Shown one piece after another: positions 1 to 13,200 of a stretch of DNA of 64,000 nucleotides. A program made the position numbers and the translations under genes. The stretch's first letter is position 1. Every line of letters begins with the position of its first letter. This stretch comes from Mya arenaria (lineage: Eukaryota; Mollusca; Bivalvia; Myida; Myidae): the NCBI RefSeq assembly GCF_026914265.1, contig NC_069124.1, positions 32,573,383 to 32,637,382 on the forward strand, given 5' to 3'. The notes below the pieces were generated by a model that was given only the letters and a program-made list of their open reading frames with translations, was not told the origin of the DNA and did no database searches.

Positions 1-823
1 TAAGCTATTGGAATTATATAAATACAGACAGTATACTTAAAGTTAAAATGCTAATTTGTGAGTTCCGGCCATTATACACCTTGACGGAATTCACGTTCAA
101 ATACTTAAGTTTATTTCATAATCAAACTCGTAAAGCCCATTTGGGGCTATGAAAAACTGCTGCTTTGCCCTTTGGGGCGGTCGCCAGTAATACGCCAAGT
201 TGGCAGGTGACCAGATTGCTTCGTTCGCTGTTCATGCTTGTGAATTCGTGCTTGTGTAAATAACATGGAGCCTCGCCATTAAATCCAAACTTTAAATGTA
301 AATAAAACAAAATTAAATTTTGACAAGTTATTTGCTCTGTTGTTTTATATAGCAAAAACGTATGGTTATGGTTGAACTTAGAGTAAGAGAAGCTAAGCGC
401 TCCAATCGTTCTTGTAAGTTGAGGATTTATCGATAACGAGACATACTTGGTATAATGATGTCCGCTCGTGTCGTGGCTCAAGCTCGGACGTGTCACTTTC
501 ACCCGTGAAGTTGCGTTTTGCACTGGGATCAATAATACTTATTTTACTCTCAAGTTTGCAGTGTTTGCTGATAAAACTCCATGCTATATTACATGGCATC
601 AATATATGCCTGAAACAGTACTGTTGTATTCCTTGGGATGGGTGTGAAATGTACAAAGCCACAAGGCCTTGGTTACACCTTCTACTGTGTGAAGTCCGAT
701 ATACAAGTGCTATGAAAGTGTACAACATCAGTTTATAATAAACAATACATGCAACAGAGTTTATGATTAAAGGGACGTAATGTAATTTAACACAATGCCT
801 ATTTTAGTATTAAAATTTTGGAA
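1..823. other. Upstream flank, nothing recognised
   Basis: Open frames here are short and overlap on both strands, and none shows a recognisable domain. The last part (about 770-823) weakly resembles the DNA just upstream of the first exon of the paralogous genes H2 and H3, so it may hold the distal promoter or 5' UTR of H1. Confidence 0.4.
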
Positions 824-830
824 GTCATTT

Positions 831-1117
831 ACCATGTATTTGGACGGTTTACATACGGTACGTTTAAGTCCGATGCAATAAGTACACGTAGTAATTTTAT
901 ATAGCAGTTAAACTTTATGAATTATCTCTTGGGAATCTTTAAAATGTTTGCATTAATACACTTCACTGGCAATCAATTTAAACTTAGATCAATAAATACA
1001 ACTTTAAAGCACTACATTTAATTATTGGTATGATTAAAAAATACGAACTACTTCAACTGATGTCCCGGCATACATACGAGGTTGTTTTCGATAAAACTGG
1101 CCGAGGAGCTCCGAATG
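831..1117 (-). mobile_element. Mutator-like MITE, copy 1 (one end lost)
   Basis: This stretch is a diverged, reverse-oriented copy of the element at 15989-16324. The shared parts include the motif GTATGTAAACCGTCCAAAT (as read on the - strand) and the terminal repeat GGCCGAGGAGCTCCGAATG at the right end. The left terminal inverted repeat seen in the other copy is missing. GTCATTT occurs on both sides (824-830 and 1118-1124), which may be what remains of a target duplication. It lies directly upstream of the conserved 5' UTR of H1 and seems to interrupt the promoter-proximal DNA seen in H2 and H3. Confidence 0.7.
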
Positions 1118-1130
1118 GTCATTTTCTTGT

Positions 1131-1211
1131 TCAAAATCGAAAGCAGTGGAAATTGATCAAGCTCTAGTTGTGTTCATGTTTGGCTGAATATGAGTTCTAA
1201 TTAGATATGGA
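1131..1211 (+). promoter_or_regulatory. H1 5' UTR and 5-nt coding exon
   Basis: The stretch from about 1131 to the ATGGA|GTAAGT donor aligns with the same region before H2 (24020-24108) and H3 (31080-31189). The shared features are a TCAAAATCGAAAG-like block, a TGTTCATGTTTG-like block and the terminal ATG. Conservation in a non-repeat context marks it as the transcribed leader. Confidence 0.6.
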
Positions 1212-4200
1212 GTAAGTTCAAGTTTTCATATCTACTGTTTGGTTTAACTTGACTGGAGTGTGTGTGTATATATATATATATCAAATCTAGATATTATCTA
1301 GAGCAAAACACGTTTCCAATTTGTTTACTATACAGTATATTTTCTTTTTCTTGCACCATTATTTTGATACTTTCTCAAAACAACTCATCTGAACTGGATC
1401 GTGATCCGTAGTAGAAACACCTTGATCTAATATCTGGCTTCTGTATCTCTAAATATCCCTTGGAACGATTTTGAACATCTGAAAATCGACATTTAATAAT
1501 TTGACCTGGATTGCGAGACGTGTTTGGTTAGTATTATTTTAGACACAACCAGGGGTTGAACTGGAGTAATGACTACGGGCATGAAATATTAGCTGCTGAA
1601 ATTCTTATAAATGGTTACCATCAAAGCAGGTATATAAATCAGGCATTCGCAAAACATACTGAAGCAACTTTCTGTACGAGTGTCCGACTATGCTGTCCGT
1701 ATGAAAATATAACATAAACTGACTCGTTGGAGTTAGAACTAGCATGGACTCCTATTAGACTTAAACAGTTAATATTCAAATTTTGATGAACTCTTAATCG
1801 CGAATGGCCTATTTTTACTGCGTTTTATTAGTCAGGGGTGCTCATCCAGTCGATATGCACTCGGTGATCCCTCTATATATTCTATATAAAACCGCCATCT
1901 TGAATGGCGTTGAAAATGAGTCGCAGAAAACTCGAGCGTGACTTTATCGGAGAGTTTACATATGTAGCAGACCACGCGCATGATATTAAACCCTAGGACC
2001 TTCGTGTTTATATAAGTCAAAACAAGTACAAACTTGTTTATGTCTGCACATCGCGAAGACATACATGTATTTATGAATTAATCATTTAATCGTATAGACG
2101 GTGGCGAAGAGACACCCTTCACTAAATCACTTTTTGTGTGTTTTAGATGAAACATGTTCTTTGGGTTTAGCGCAATTTTCCAACATTATTTCAGCTATAT
2201 ATGACGACCGGTTCAACTAACCAGTTTCCTGGACTGTATTCTAACCAGTACTAACTTGCCCTTCCTCAAGAAGCCGGCAACTTTTCCACATGTGGAGGAA
2301 AATCGACTTCTTTGTCAAATTTTCATGAAACGGTATGACCAGCCACGACCGGGGATCGAACCCGTATCGCCCGGTTACAAAACGAAAGCACTAATCACTT
2401 TGCCACGTCCGTGGCTTACTTCACTTATCACTAGTTATTCAAGAGGACGACCTCTTTACAACATTCCCTTTTCAGTGTCAATGCTTAATTTAATCGTGTA
2501 CACTCGGTTATCAAGTATAAACAGAATATCCAATGGTTTTTTTTAATAATATTTGCCACGATACCACGACTATTTCAGTAATCTATATCGTTAATCTTTC
2601 TTTTAAACGACTTATCTTCACCATTGATCTCACCATAACCCATCTAAATGAAGCCACACATTCTTTTTTTTACTTTGTTTATACACCAATTATCATAAGA
2701 AAAACTTTAAACCGTCAATCACTCCATCACATCATATGTACATAAAATATTTAGTTCAAACTTAGCAAGATGGTTTACTCCGCAGCTATCGCGATTTAAA
2801 CTTGACTATTTAAAACTACTATGAAAATATACTACAGAAATGATTGGCGCGAAATGGTTTAAGCGATATTAGTGGCACGCGCCAGAGTGTATTTTATGTG
2901 ATCATCAAAGCAAGTAGAGACATGTTTTACAACTCATCCAATCAAATTGCCTGACTTAACATCTTATCGATAAACAACCTGAAACATTTATCATTTTAAC
3001 GCAGTCCGCTGACAAGTACACTACGTTAAATCGCACTTTTTAAAGAAGACATCAAGCGGAAAAAGAAAGGTGTCAAATCAGGTAAGGGTCCTATATTTTT
3101 ATTTAAGCAGACGGCAGTTTTAATATAAGGTCTATGGTTAAGTTACTGATATTATCGCCGTACTATATAGTATTTTGACCGCTCTGCATTATCAATGAGC
3201 GTTAAGTTTGATAAATGTCTGGTTTTATCATTTTTACCACAGTGACGCACGTCTGTGTATAATTTAGGGTATAGAGATATTTGTAAAAAAACACAGAATA
3301 GCCATTTTTTATATAATTTATTTACATATATACATTAGTTATATACAGAAGAAACAATTTAAATATTATAGGTTCATTTACTCAAAGTCACTAGCTTTGA
3401 TCCAACTATTGAATTTCTTCGGATAATATTTCCATTTCACAAAATACTGTTTATATTTTCCTATTCCTTTTGTCTTTTCGATTTTATCAATTTTAAAAGT
3501 CTGATCTGGATCAAACGTTATTTATGCAGTTCAGATTAATAAATTGTTCCTTTAATTTCCTCATCTTGTAAGTCACGTAGTCTGTAGATAGGTAAAGTTC
3601 CTCTATGATATCTTTTGTGAATCTGGAAGATCTCGCCCGTGTAAGTCTCATCAGAAGCTGGTGTAAAGACATTTCTCAGATGACTGATTCTCACGTAATT
3701 CCCGACTTTGAATTTGAAAGGCTTAAGTTTTGTGTCTGGTTTCGCATACTTTCGATTTTGGGTAAAGTAGGTAGCTAGTCGCACTTCCTCCTGGTTACTG
3801 TCTATGACTTTGGAGGGTGGCATTCCAATAATTCTGTGATACGTATGATTGTAGCTGTATGCTATGTCTTGTAAGACAGGCAGATAGGAGTAACTGTCGT
3901 TGTGGGTGAAATATCGGTACAATCTACGCTTGATGGGATGGTTAGAATGACTCTCTCCCGAGTTGAGGCTTTTGTTTCGTTTTGGGTCGGAAAATATCTG
4001 ACATCATATTCACGCATCAGCGTCTGGACTTTGTAGCTCGAAACTCCTGACCTGTAATTGAAAATTATTTTCAATTTAGAATGGCAGGTGAATTCAAAGT
4101 TGAATTCCCTTTACAATACTTTCTAATTGACATACTATAAGTAATGGTATATTGTTTATAAGTAATGTGTTACAAATAATTCGTGATAAATTAGCGCAAA

Positions 4201-7200
4201 CGGAAATTGATACACATTTTGTAAAATTAACAATGTTTATGAAACATACCTTTGTCAGTTATAAGCTTTGCAGGAGATCTTTTGGATGACGTGAAGATGT
4301 CTTTGAAAGCTTTGGTCACCTCCTCTCCCGTTTTTGCTTTTAAGGGTCGTAACTATACGTACTTGGAAACGTGTCTATGACTAACAATATATACTTGTAG
4401 CCCTGGTTCAAGTCCACAAATTTAACCATATCAATTAGATCTCCCATCCACAAATCATCTTTTCCTGCACTGGTTTGTGTAGACTGTAGGATTCGTGATT
4501 ATGCAAGAACTTTCGTATTCTGTGCATTCCTATATTATATTTTCCTTCTTCTCTTACTACTTTATACAGTTTCTGTGGCCAAGCAAAACTACCGGGATGC
4601 TTAGGATCGTCATAAATTGTTTTTAGATAATCCTCCCACGGAGCCATGTCTTCTCAGTTCCGTGTTCAACCAACAAATGAATGAAGAACTCAGTTTGAGC
4701 GTTTTTATTCTACGTCCTGACTATCCATGTATTCTTCTTCGTTTTCATCTTCTTCGCTTTCTTCACTATCCTCCAAGTCAAATAAGTCTTCAAAGGCAAT
4801 CTTCTTTTTCTTCAATACGCGTTTTACTGCGGATGTCAAACTGATTCCTTTACTGCGGAACTCGTTAACTTGTTGGACAATCTCACGAAGGGTAGAATTT
4901 GTCATCAGTGGAAACCAGTACGTTTCCAACAACGTTGGGTATCTATCGAAGAAGTTTTTTTTCTTTATGTGGTTGCATATGTTTTCCTGCCATATCCGTT
5001 GCATAATATTCGTTTTCTCCATCGTCAATAAATTTGTCGTACAGCTTGTTGAACTTGTTTTGGCTACAACTTTGAGCAAGGTCTCATATATGTCTATATC
5101 TCTTATTATCTTCTACATCATTATCCCTTTCATTTTCATCTTCTTCCGTTCTTGCCCTTTTAGCAGGAGGTTCCCTATTTTCTGAACACCAACCACTTTT
5201 CACGTGCCTCTGGACGTCGTGCTCTGAATCAAACAAGAGTCCACAATCATCACAAGCATGTGCTTTATTTGCCATGACATTTTCCTTTTCTTCGTCGATG
5301 TGAACATCTTGAAATCCAACCGATGAATGATAAAGTTATGGTACACTCATCTCTTTTATAGTTTCGCACTGACCTGCGTGAATATGATTGGTTATGCCAA
5401 GTCGGTTTTGGCGTTATGGCATCTGATTGATCAGCCTTGTCTGGTTCCCTGTTTGAGTGTCTATCCATGTCAAATCGTATATTAATCTATCATTTTCTGA
5501 CGTAAAGGGTTTCAAGTCTACGAACAAATACATGTTAGGATTCTTAATGGCTCTTGCGAAGGCTTTTTGGAATTTTTCGGTGTTACCGGGGTACATCTGT
5601 CGAGCTAGTGTCATGATTGTTTGTCGATCTTCTGGGTTGTTAAACAGCACTAGGTAATGACAATTCCTCATTTGAGTCGCGTCCTTGTTGCCAAATAAAT
5701 TTTGGTTGATGGAAATCACAGATAAAGACCTATGATGTGATCCCTCGGTAAATTAATCAGTTATCCATTTATCCTTGCCCGATTCCTGTACAATTCGTCC
5801 AATATCAGTAAATTGTTGATTCTGGGATCAAAGAAATCATCGTTCTCTATATTCGTTGGAATGCCTTGAACAAATTTCACTCTTGGAAATACTGTACTCT
5901 GACCTAACGTGTGTGGTTGCCATCTTTTGTAAAGCCACACTATTCTCTGTATGTTTGGCTGGATTCTAGTGGTATTGTGCAGCATCATGTCCTTAACAAA
6001 TGTTGTCTTTCCACAAGCTGAAATATATCAATTAAGAATGCGATTTAACATGTGATAAGGTAGCTACCGATATTACAAAATTCAAAAACATTGTGATTAC
6101 TCGATTTTTACAAAAATCTTTGGAAGATAACTACCTGTGGGTCCCGATATCATCATGGTAAACGGATGTAGAAATACCATGCTTCTGCTCATAACTGTCC
6201 TCTCTTGGTGGTGGTGATGGTGGCGCTCCCTGTGGTGGTAGTGGCGCTCCCGGTGGTGGCGGTCCCAGATGTGGTGGTGGTGGTGGTGGTGGCGCTCCCT
6301 TTGGTGGTGGTGGTGGTGGTGGTTGTGGTAGTAGCGCTCCCAGATGTGGTGGTGGTGGTGGTGGTGGTGGTGCTCCCTGTGTTGGTGGTGGTGGTGGTGA
6401 TGGAGGAGAAGACACACTATGTTTCTGTTTGAAGTGTTTCAACATCGTATCCTTTCTACTATAATCCTGATTACATTCCGGGCACTTGTTCATGATTTCT
6501 CTCTGGCGGTCAGCTACCAACTGATACTTTATTAGTGATTTCCTAAATATTATATCATAATGAAAATATAAGACGTATCTATGTCGATTTTAACCAATCA
6601 AATGCTTTTGTCAAATCATCTCTACGCGTGCGCAACAATATGATTACTAAAGAGAATGCAGTCATTTTAAATTTCATTTTTAGATCAAGAGCTATCGTGA
6701 TCGGATGTAAAATCGTATACGGAAACACAGCAAACAAATTAAGATAAGGTAATTATTTAGCACTTCTTTAGTCTCGCCTGGCTCTATCTTAGTCTCGCCT
6801 GGCTTTTTTTTCGGGCGTAATTTTTGACTAGTTCTTGTTAGATCTACTATTTATTATACAATATATATGTTTTATTATGTTGAAAGTTAGATGTTTCAAC
6901 ATAAATATTTATAGCATTTAAAAAGAGACTAATGAATGTCATTCTAATTACAGAACTCATCATGGTTTACCAATGTGAACAATGTGGTAGTAACTTCCAA
7001 AAGCTTAGTCAACTGTTGCAGCATAGGCGCACCACGAATCACTGGAAACATATGTGTGATTCCTGCAAGAAGTCATTTTCCAGATAGCAGAATTTCGATA
7101 GACATTTGCGAAAGCACAATGATGAAAACAGCCATCACTGTCCTAAGTGCCTAAGAGCGCTTACAAGGGATGACGCATTAGACGAACTCTTGCATCATGA

Positions 7201-10200
7201 ACATAGTTGGTCAAAGACTAAACGTTCTTCGGATAGTCAAGAGGGTGGTGGAGCTGCGAAAAGGCAGAAACTAGAAGACAGCACAGCAAGTTTCTATGAC
7301 ATTGAGAAAGTTGGTGTAAATAAGATAGAACAGTTTAGAACTACGGCCATTTATTACAAAGTGAATGTCAAAAACCTGGAAATACAAGAATTACCATCTA
7401 TATTGAAAACACTGAAAACGATTTTCCAGTCTATCCTTGAACACATCACAGAGATGATAATGGATACTGATTTGGTACGGATTTCCATTGACAATCCTGA
7501 GTTAGACTTTCCAATCACACTGGAATTCATGCCACGCCGGGAACTGACTGTTGAGGAAATACTATCGGAAATCGAAGATGTTCTTCAATCGTACCAACAA
7601 TTCGTCCTGGACGAAACCTTTCGCATCGATATTGTTCATGTTAAGGCGCCCTATGGGAAGGGGCATTAACAGAAAGCATTCGTAGATATAGTAAGGCTAC
7701 TACAAAGTAAAGGAAGTGGCATCCAGATTAGAAATAACGATGAACTTTGCTGTGCTCGTGCCATAGTGACAGCGATAGCCAGGGTAGAAGAACATCCTCA
7801 GTGGGATAGTATACGTAGAGGATATGGTCTTCAAAACGTAATGGCAGTAGACTTACACAGGAAGGCTTAAGTATCACTGAGACAATGTGGAATTGAAGAA
7901 GTGAAAAGGTTTCAAGCTGTACTCCCAAACTATCAGATACATGTCGTGTCAAGAACGTTTCAATGGTATTATCTACGAGGGCCCAGAAGGAGGCGTTCCT
8001 ATCTACCTTTACTACCACGACGAACATTTTGACGTCATCACCAAGATGACTGGCTTTCTAAACAGAAGTTACTACTGTGAAACTTGTAAAAAAAATGTTA
8101 TTCTAACAAAGAGCGACGTGTTTGTAATAACCCCTGTGTGTACTGCCATCAACTGCATACAGATGAAACAGAATATTGGCGGTTCTGTGACAAATGCAAC
8201 AGATACTTTAAGAATGGCATCTGCTTTCAAATGCATCTGAAGAAGAGTAGCGAGGATGTTAAAAACACATGTGAAATATATTTTAAATGCAAGGATTGTG
8301 ACCAGACTATTAATTTGAAGAGACACAAAAAGGCTCACGTCTGCCATGAAGTGTGTTGTAAGACATGCAGAGATTTTTTCTCAGAAGACCACCAATGTTA
8401 CATGCAGCCAGTTGAGAGAGAAGAGAAAACTAACAAAACAACCAGCAAGAATGAACGTACTTCATACATATTTTCTTTGATTTTAAATCGACACAGGATG
8501 ATCGTTTGGAGTGTGATCAAGGCTTTGTTGAGGGAAAAACCAATAAATGCAACAACTGTAGAAAATCGTGGTGTGGATCCAATGAGAACAGGCCTAATCT
8601 GTGTGTAGCACACAGAGTTTGTGACGTGTGTCTTCACAGCCCTGTTACATCAGAATCATCGTGTAAAACATGCGGTAAAAACGAAAGAATATTTCAAGGA
8701 CTTGAGACGACAGAAGGCTTTTGCAAATGGTTGTTCTCTGAAGAAAACGTTGGAGCTACAGTGATCTGTCACATTTTCAAAGGGTATGACAGCTACCCGA
8801 TCCTCCAGTATCTACATAACAACTCTATCCTTCCAGACGTGATCACAACGGGATCTAAATACATGTCTGTTAAGGTATCCCTGTGCAACATTCGAATGAT
8901 AGACTCACTAAACTGTATTCCCATGCCCTTGGCGGATATGCCGGTTTTTTTGGCGATACTGAGTAAGCAAAAGGTTACTTTCCTCATTTGTTCAATCGTA
9001 AGGAAAACCAAAGCGCAATTTTACCACACCTTCCTGATCTACAGTTTTACGCACCAGACAGCATGAAACCAGAGGCCAGACGAACGTTTTTACAGTGGCA
9101 CGAGATAAACAAGACTAAACCATTCGACCTCCAGAAATAATTATTACGTTACTGCCAGTCAGATGTGGATATTCTTAGAAAATGCTGTTTGAAATTTCGA
9201 GAGTTGTTCATGGATTTAACAGACCCGTTCGAGAATGTATCACTATTGCGTCCGCATGTCATCTTGTATACAGAACAAATTTTCTAGAGCACGAGAGCAT
9301 TGCCGTGATACCACCGCATGGCTACCGGCCAGAAGAAAAACAGTCCACCATGGCTTACCAATGGATGTCGTATCTAGCACACACAAAGCAGATTAACATC
9401 CAACACGGGAGAAACATGGGAGAAAGGCACATTGGTCCTTTCAAAGTGGACGGTTACTACGAAACAGATTCTGGTAAAAAGGTGGTAATGGAGTTCCACG
9501 GTTGTTTCTGGCACGGGTGTTCAAAGTGTTTTTTCTAAGACAACAGTCAATCCGGTGACTAATATGAACATGGGAGATTTGCATGATAGGACCAAAGAGA
9601 AACAACAATTCTTAGCAGAAAATGGCTATACGTACATCTCTATATGGGAGTGCGATTTCATGCAAGATATAGCGACGAATGCCGACTTGAAACAGTATAT
9701 ACAAAACCTTGAGTTGGTAAGTCCACTAGAACCTAGAGATGCTTTCTTTGGGGGTCGCACAGAAGCCTTTAAACTGTATGAATAAACATCAGCGACAAAC
9801 CAAATCATATATTATGACGTGACCTCTCTTTGTCCGTTCGTCAACAAGACAGGAAAAATACCTGTTGGGCACCCACATATAATTTCAGGGAATTTCCAAG
9901 ACATCAGCCACTATGAAGGTTTGATTAAATGCAAAGTGCTACCACCTAGGGGATTACATGTCCCAGTGTTATCTATGAAATGGAATGGAAAACTTTTGTT
10001 AAGTTTATGTCGCGTATGCAGTGAAAACTTTCAACAGAGCCCGTGTGAGCATACCGATGGTGAGAGAGCATTTGTTGGTACTTGGGTCACTGATGAGCTG
10101 AAAGAGGCATTGACACAAGGTTATATCCTTCAAACCATCTATGAAGTCAGGCATTTTGAGTAAGTGTCCCAGTATGATCAAGAGTTGCAATCTGGTGGAC

Positions 10201-13200
10201 TGTTTACCGAGTATGTTAACACCTTTTTGAAAGTAAAACAACATGCGAGTTGCTAGCTAGATTGGTGTATCGATAAAAATACCAAACTAAAGTACATTCA
10301 ACAATATCACGAGGAGGAGGGCATTCTGCTAGACTACAACAAGATTGAGAGAAATCCTGGATTGAGATCACTGACCAAACTTATGCTGAACTCCTTCTGG
10401 GGTAAATTTGGTCAACGAACAAATTTGACCCAAACCTCATTCATAACAGACCCTGCATAATTCTTCGAAATGATGACTTCTGACCAGCAGAGAGTGAAAA
10501 ATGTACGCTTCCTGAAAGACGAGTCTGTGAAGTAAGAATGGGTGTACAACGATGACTTCATTGAGGCTTCTGCTAGAACCAATGACATTATCGCAGCCTA
10601 TACTACAGCACACGCACGCCTCAAGCTCTACGGCTACTTGAAACAGCTTGATAGGCGGGTATTCTATTGTGACACTGACTCTATCGTATTCAAGACAGCC
10701 CCGGGACAGTGGGAGCCACCACTCGGGGACTACCTAGGAGACCTCACTGACGAGGTTCCTAATAACAAGATCACAGCATTTGTTACTGGTGGTCCTAAGA
10801 ATTATGCCTTCAAACTCTCCTGTCCAAACAAAAAAGGGCAAAAGTCGATTTGCAAAGTGCGCGGTATTACTCTGAATTTCAAAACCTCTATTGATATCAA
10901 CAACCAAACAGTTAAAGACATGGTAACTGGACATAGTAATGTGGATCATACATCTGTCATTGATGAAAACAGGATTGTTAGAAACCCTTCCACAGGACAT
11001 GTGCTTACAAAACGAGAAATTAAAGATTATATTGTGTTTGACAAGCGCGTGATTAAATATGACTATCAAACTGTTCCCTACGGAATATAATTACGAACTA
11101 TTACTTATGAACCTTATAACAATTGCATATATGTTATGTACGTTTGTCATTGAACCTGTATGTTGTATTCTTAGTTTGTTGTGTTGGTACTGTATGCTTG
11201 TGTTGTATATCATACATTAATAAATAAATACTTATATACTACAACTGGCTCTCGTTATTTTGTAAAATATAAAAAAAAAACGCTAATAAAACAATGCCAT
11301 CTTTAAGCATATTTGACTGCTATATAAATATGTGTTGTTATAAAGCGATGTACATAGCGCTGATATTATTTACACTCCTACGCGACAGTCCATATAGAGA
11401 AGTATACATGCTGACCTCCACTGACCTGACGCTCTAATAGTGAGATATTGAAAAGGTCGTCTGCTCAATGAATTGATTATATTTAAATATGGCGGCTTAT
11501 ATCGTCTGCTCTATTTAACCGCCCACGACCTGTTCGACCCAGAAAAGGTCACGGGCGAGCAGGTCCAAAAAGCGACTCATTTTCTACGCCATCCAAGATG
11601 GCGGTTTTATGTAGAATATATAGAGAGGTCACCGAGTGCATATCGACTGGATGAGCACCCCTGACTACTTATACTCTTATATAGACATGAGGTTATCAGT
11701 TTATTGAGTTGGTAGTTATATTAAAACATTTGTTGTAAGTAGATGTGATGAATTAGGTATGATTGTTCTTTCATTTTTTTAGTATGTTTAAATAAGAATA
11801 TTGTTTTAGTTTATTGTATCGAAAATGACCATAAACCAATCAGTCGTTCGTTATCATTTTCCACTTTATTGAAATAAGTATAGATTTTTACTTTTTACAA
11901 ATTTATACAAAACTAAAAAACGACATCTTCCGATGAGCTATAAATCTGGTTCATTTCTAGGCATTCCAGTTCAAGAAATGGTTCCACAGACAACTTTGAG
12001 GTAACTTGGCAGGACAAGCTCATTGTGGCAGCAATAGACTTTGGGACAACATTCAGTGGTTTCGTTGTGTCATTTCTCGATGAGTATCAGCAAGATAAAA
12101 CTGGTCGCTTTATCTCACACGATTGGTCTAGTGGAGAGGGAGTTAGGTAGAGTGTTATTTCAACATTATCAAGGTCTGAATAGCAAGGACTTAAATTACT
12201 ATCCAAGCAACGGAAACACGCTTCCCTATAATTCGTTATAGTACTTTTTTTGTTTTGTCTAAAACTGATATATTCTTATATCATTTAACACTGCGGTATA
12301 TTATGCTGGTAACCATAGCATAGCATGTTCACAATTAACTTGTCACATCAAAATCTCACAGTCGTGTTTAGAAATGAGACGAAATTAATAAAAAAAATGT
12401 CCATTCATACGCAATTTATATAAACCATATTTAGAACAACCAAGACGCCGACTGCTGTCTTGCTTAGACCTGATACAACGTTGGATTCTTTTGGTTATGA
12501 AGCAGAGGATCGGTTTCTTGCTGAAAACATTGAAGACGATGAAAATAATGAAAAAAGTGTTGATCGAGAGACCTGGTACTTCTTCCGACACTTCAAAATG
12601 AAACTGTATGGTGACAAAGTACGTAAGGTCATTCATCTGTTTCTGGCGTCTGCTCTGAAACTTATTAATTAATATTAATTTTGATATTATAGTATAACGT
12701 TATTGAGCGTCTGTTCGTAAATGTATTTAAACTTTATACAATATAACTACATAGGTGTTGATATATTACAGCGTCTCAAACCAATCACTTTGGACAGTAA
12801 AATACCGGACGAGAGAGGACGGGAGCTCCCTGCAATCTTAGTTTTCTCGAGAGCAATCGCCTACATGAAGACCAAGATATTCGAAGTCGTATCGGATAAG
12901 TTTCCAAACGTTAGAGAAGATGACATTTACTACGTTCTGACATGTCCTGCCATTTGGTCAGACACTTCCAAGCAATTTATGTCTAATGCTGCTGAAAAGG
13001 TACAACTGTTTTTTTTTTCGTTTTAGAATGTGCTGCATTTTATGTACTTTCGTGAACATAAGTAGAAACACGTAGTTTATCGAAGTTTGTTTCTGCTTTA
13101 GGCTGGAATTCCGTACGACCACCTGCGTATTGCTCTTGAGCCAGAGTGCGCCGCTGTGTATTTGCTGACAAAAGAAGTGCCGTCTGTTAGTTCCTCATTT

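Larger units (their letters stand above)
1830..11666. mobile_element. Fossil Polinton/Maverick-like element in H1 intron 1
   Basis: This is a 9.8-kb element bounded by 95-bp terminal inverted repeats. It carries a retroviral-type integrase, an A32/FtsK-like ATPase and small zinc-finger genes on the - strand, and a protein-primed family B DNA polymerase on the + strand. That set defines Polinton/Maverick-like elements. No capsid or maturation protease gene was recognised. The two terminal repeats differ at about 5 of 95 positions by eye, so the insertion is not very recent. The element is broken, with at least a dozen breaks across its genes. A SINE lies in its left arm. No exact 6-bp target duplication is visible. 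It is treated purely as a fossil. Confidence 0.85.

Noticed and set aside
122-738. Overlapping open frames of 80-136 aa on both strands
   Set aside because: No domain, no splice support and no codon pattern; likely chance.
2340-2415. Possible tRNA gene on the - strand
   Set aside because: The B box is perfect but the acceptor and anticodon stems do not form and a SINE body follows.
6097-6432. His-rich and Val-rich open frames on both strands
   Set aside because: They are other frames of the GGT/CCA simple repeat that codes the polyproline tract of the fossil ATPase.
8072-9011. Antisense open frames within the polymerase region
   Set aside because: They are shadows of the fossil PolB gene.
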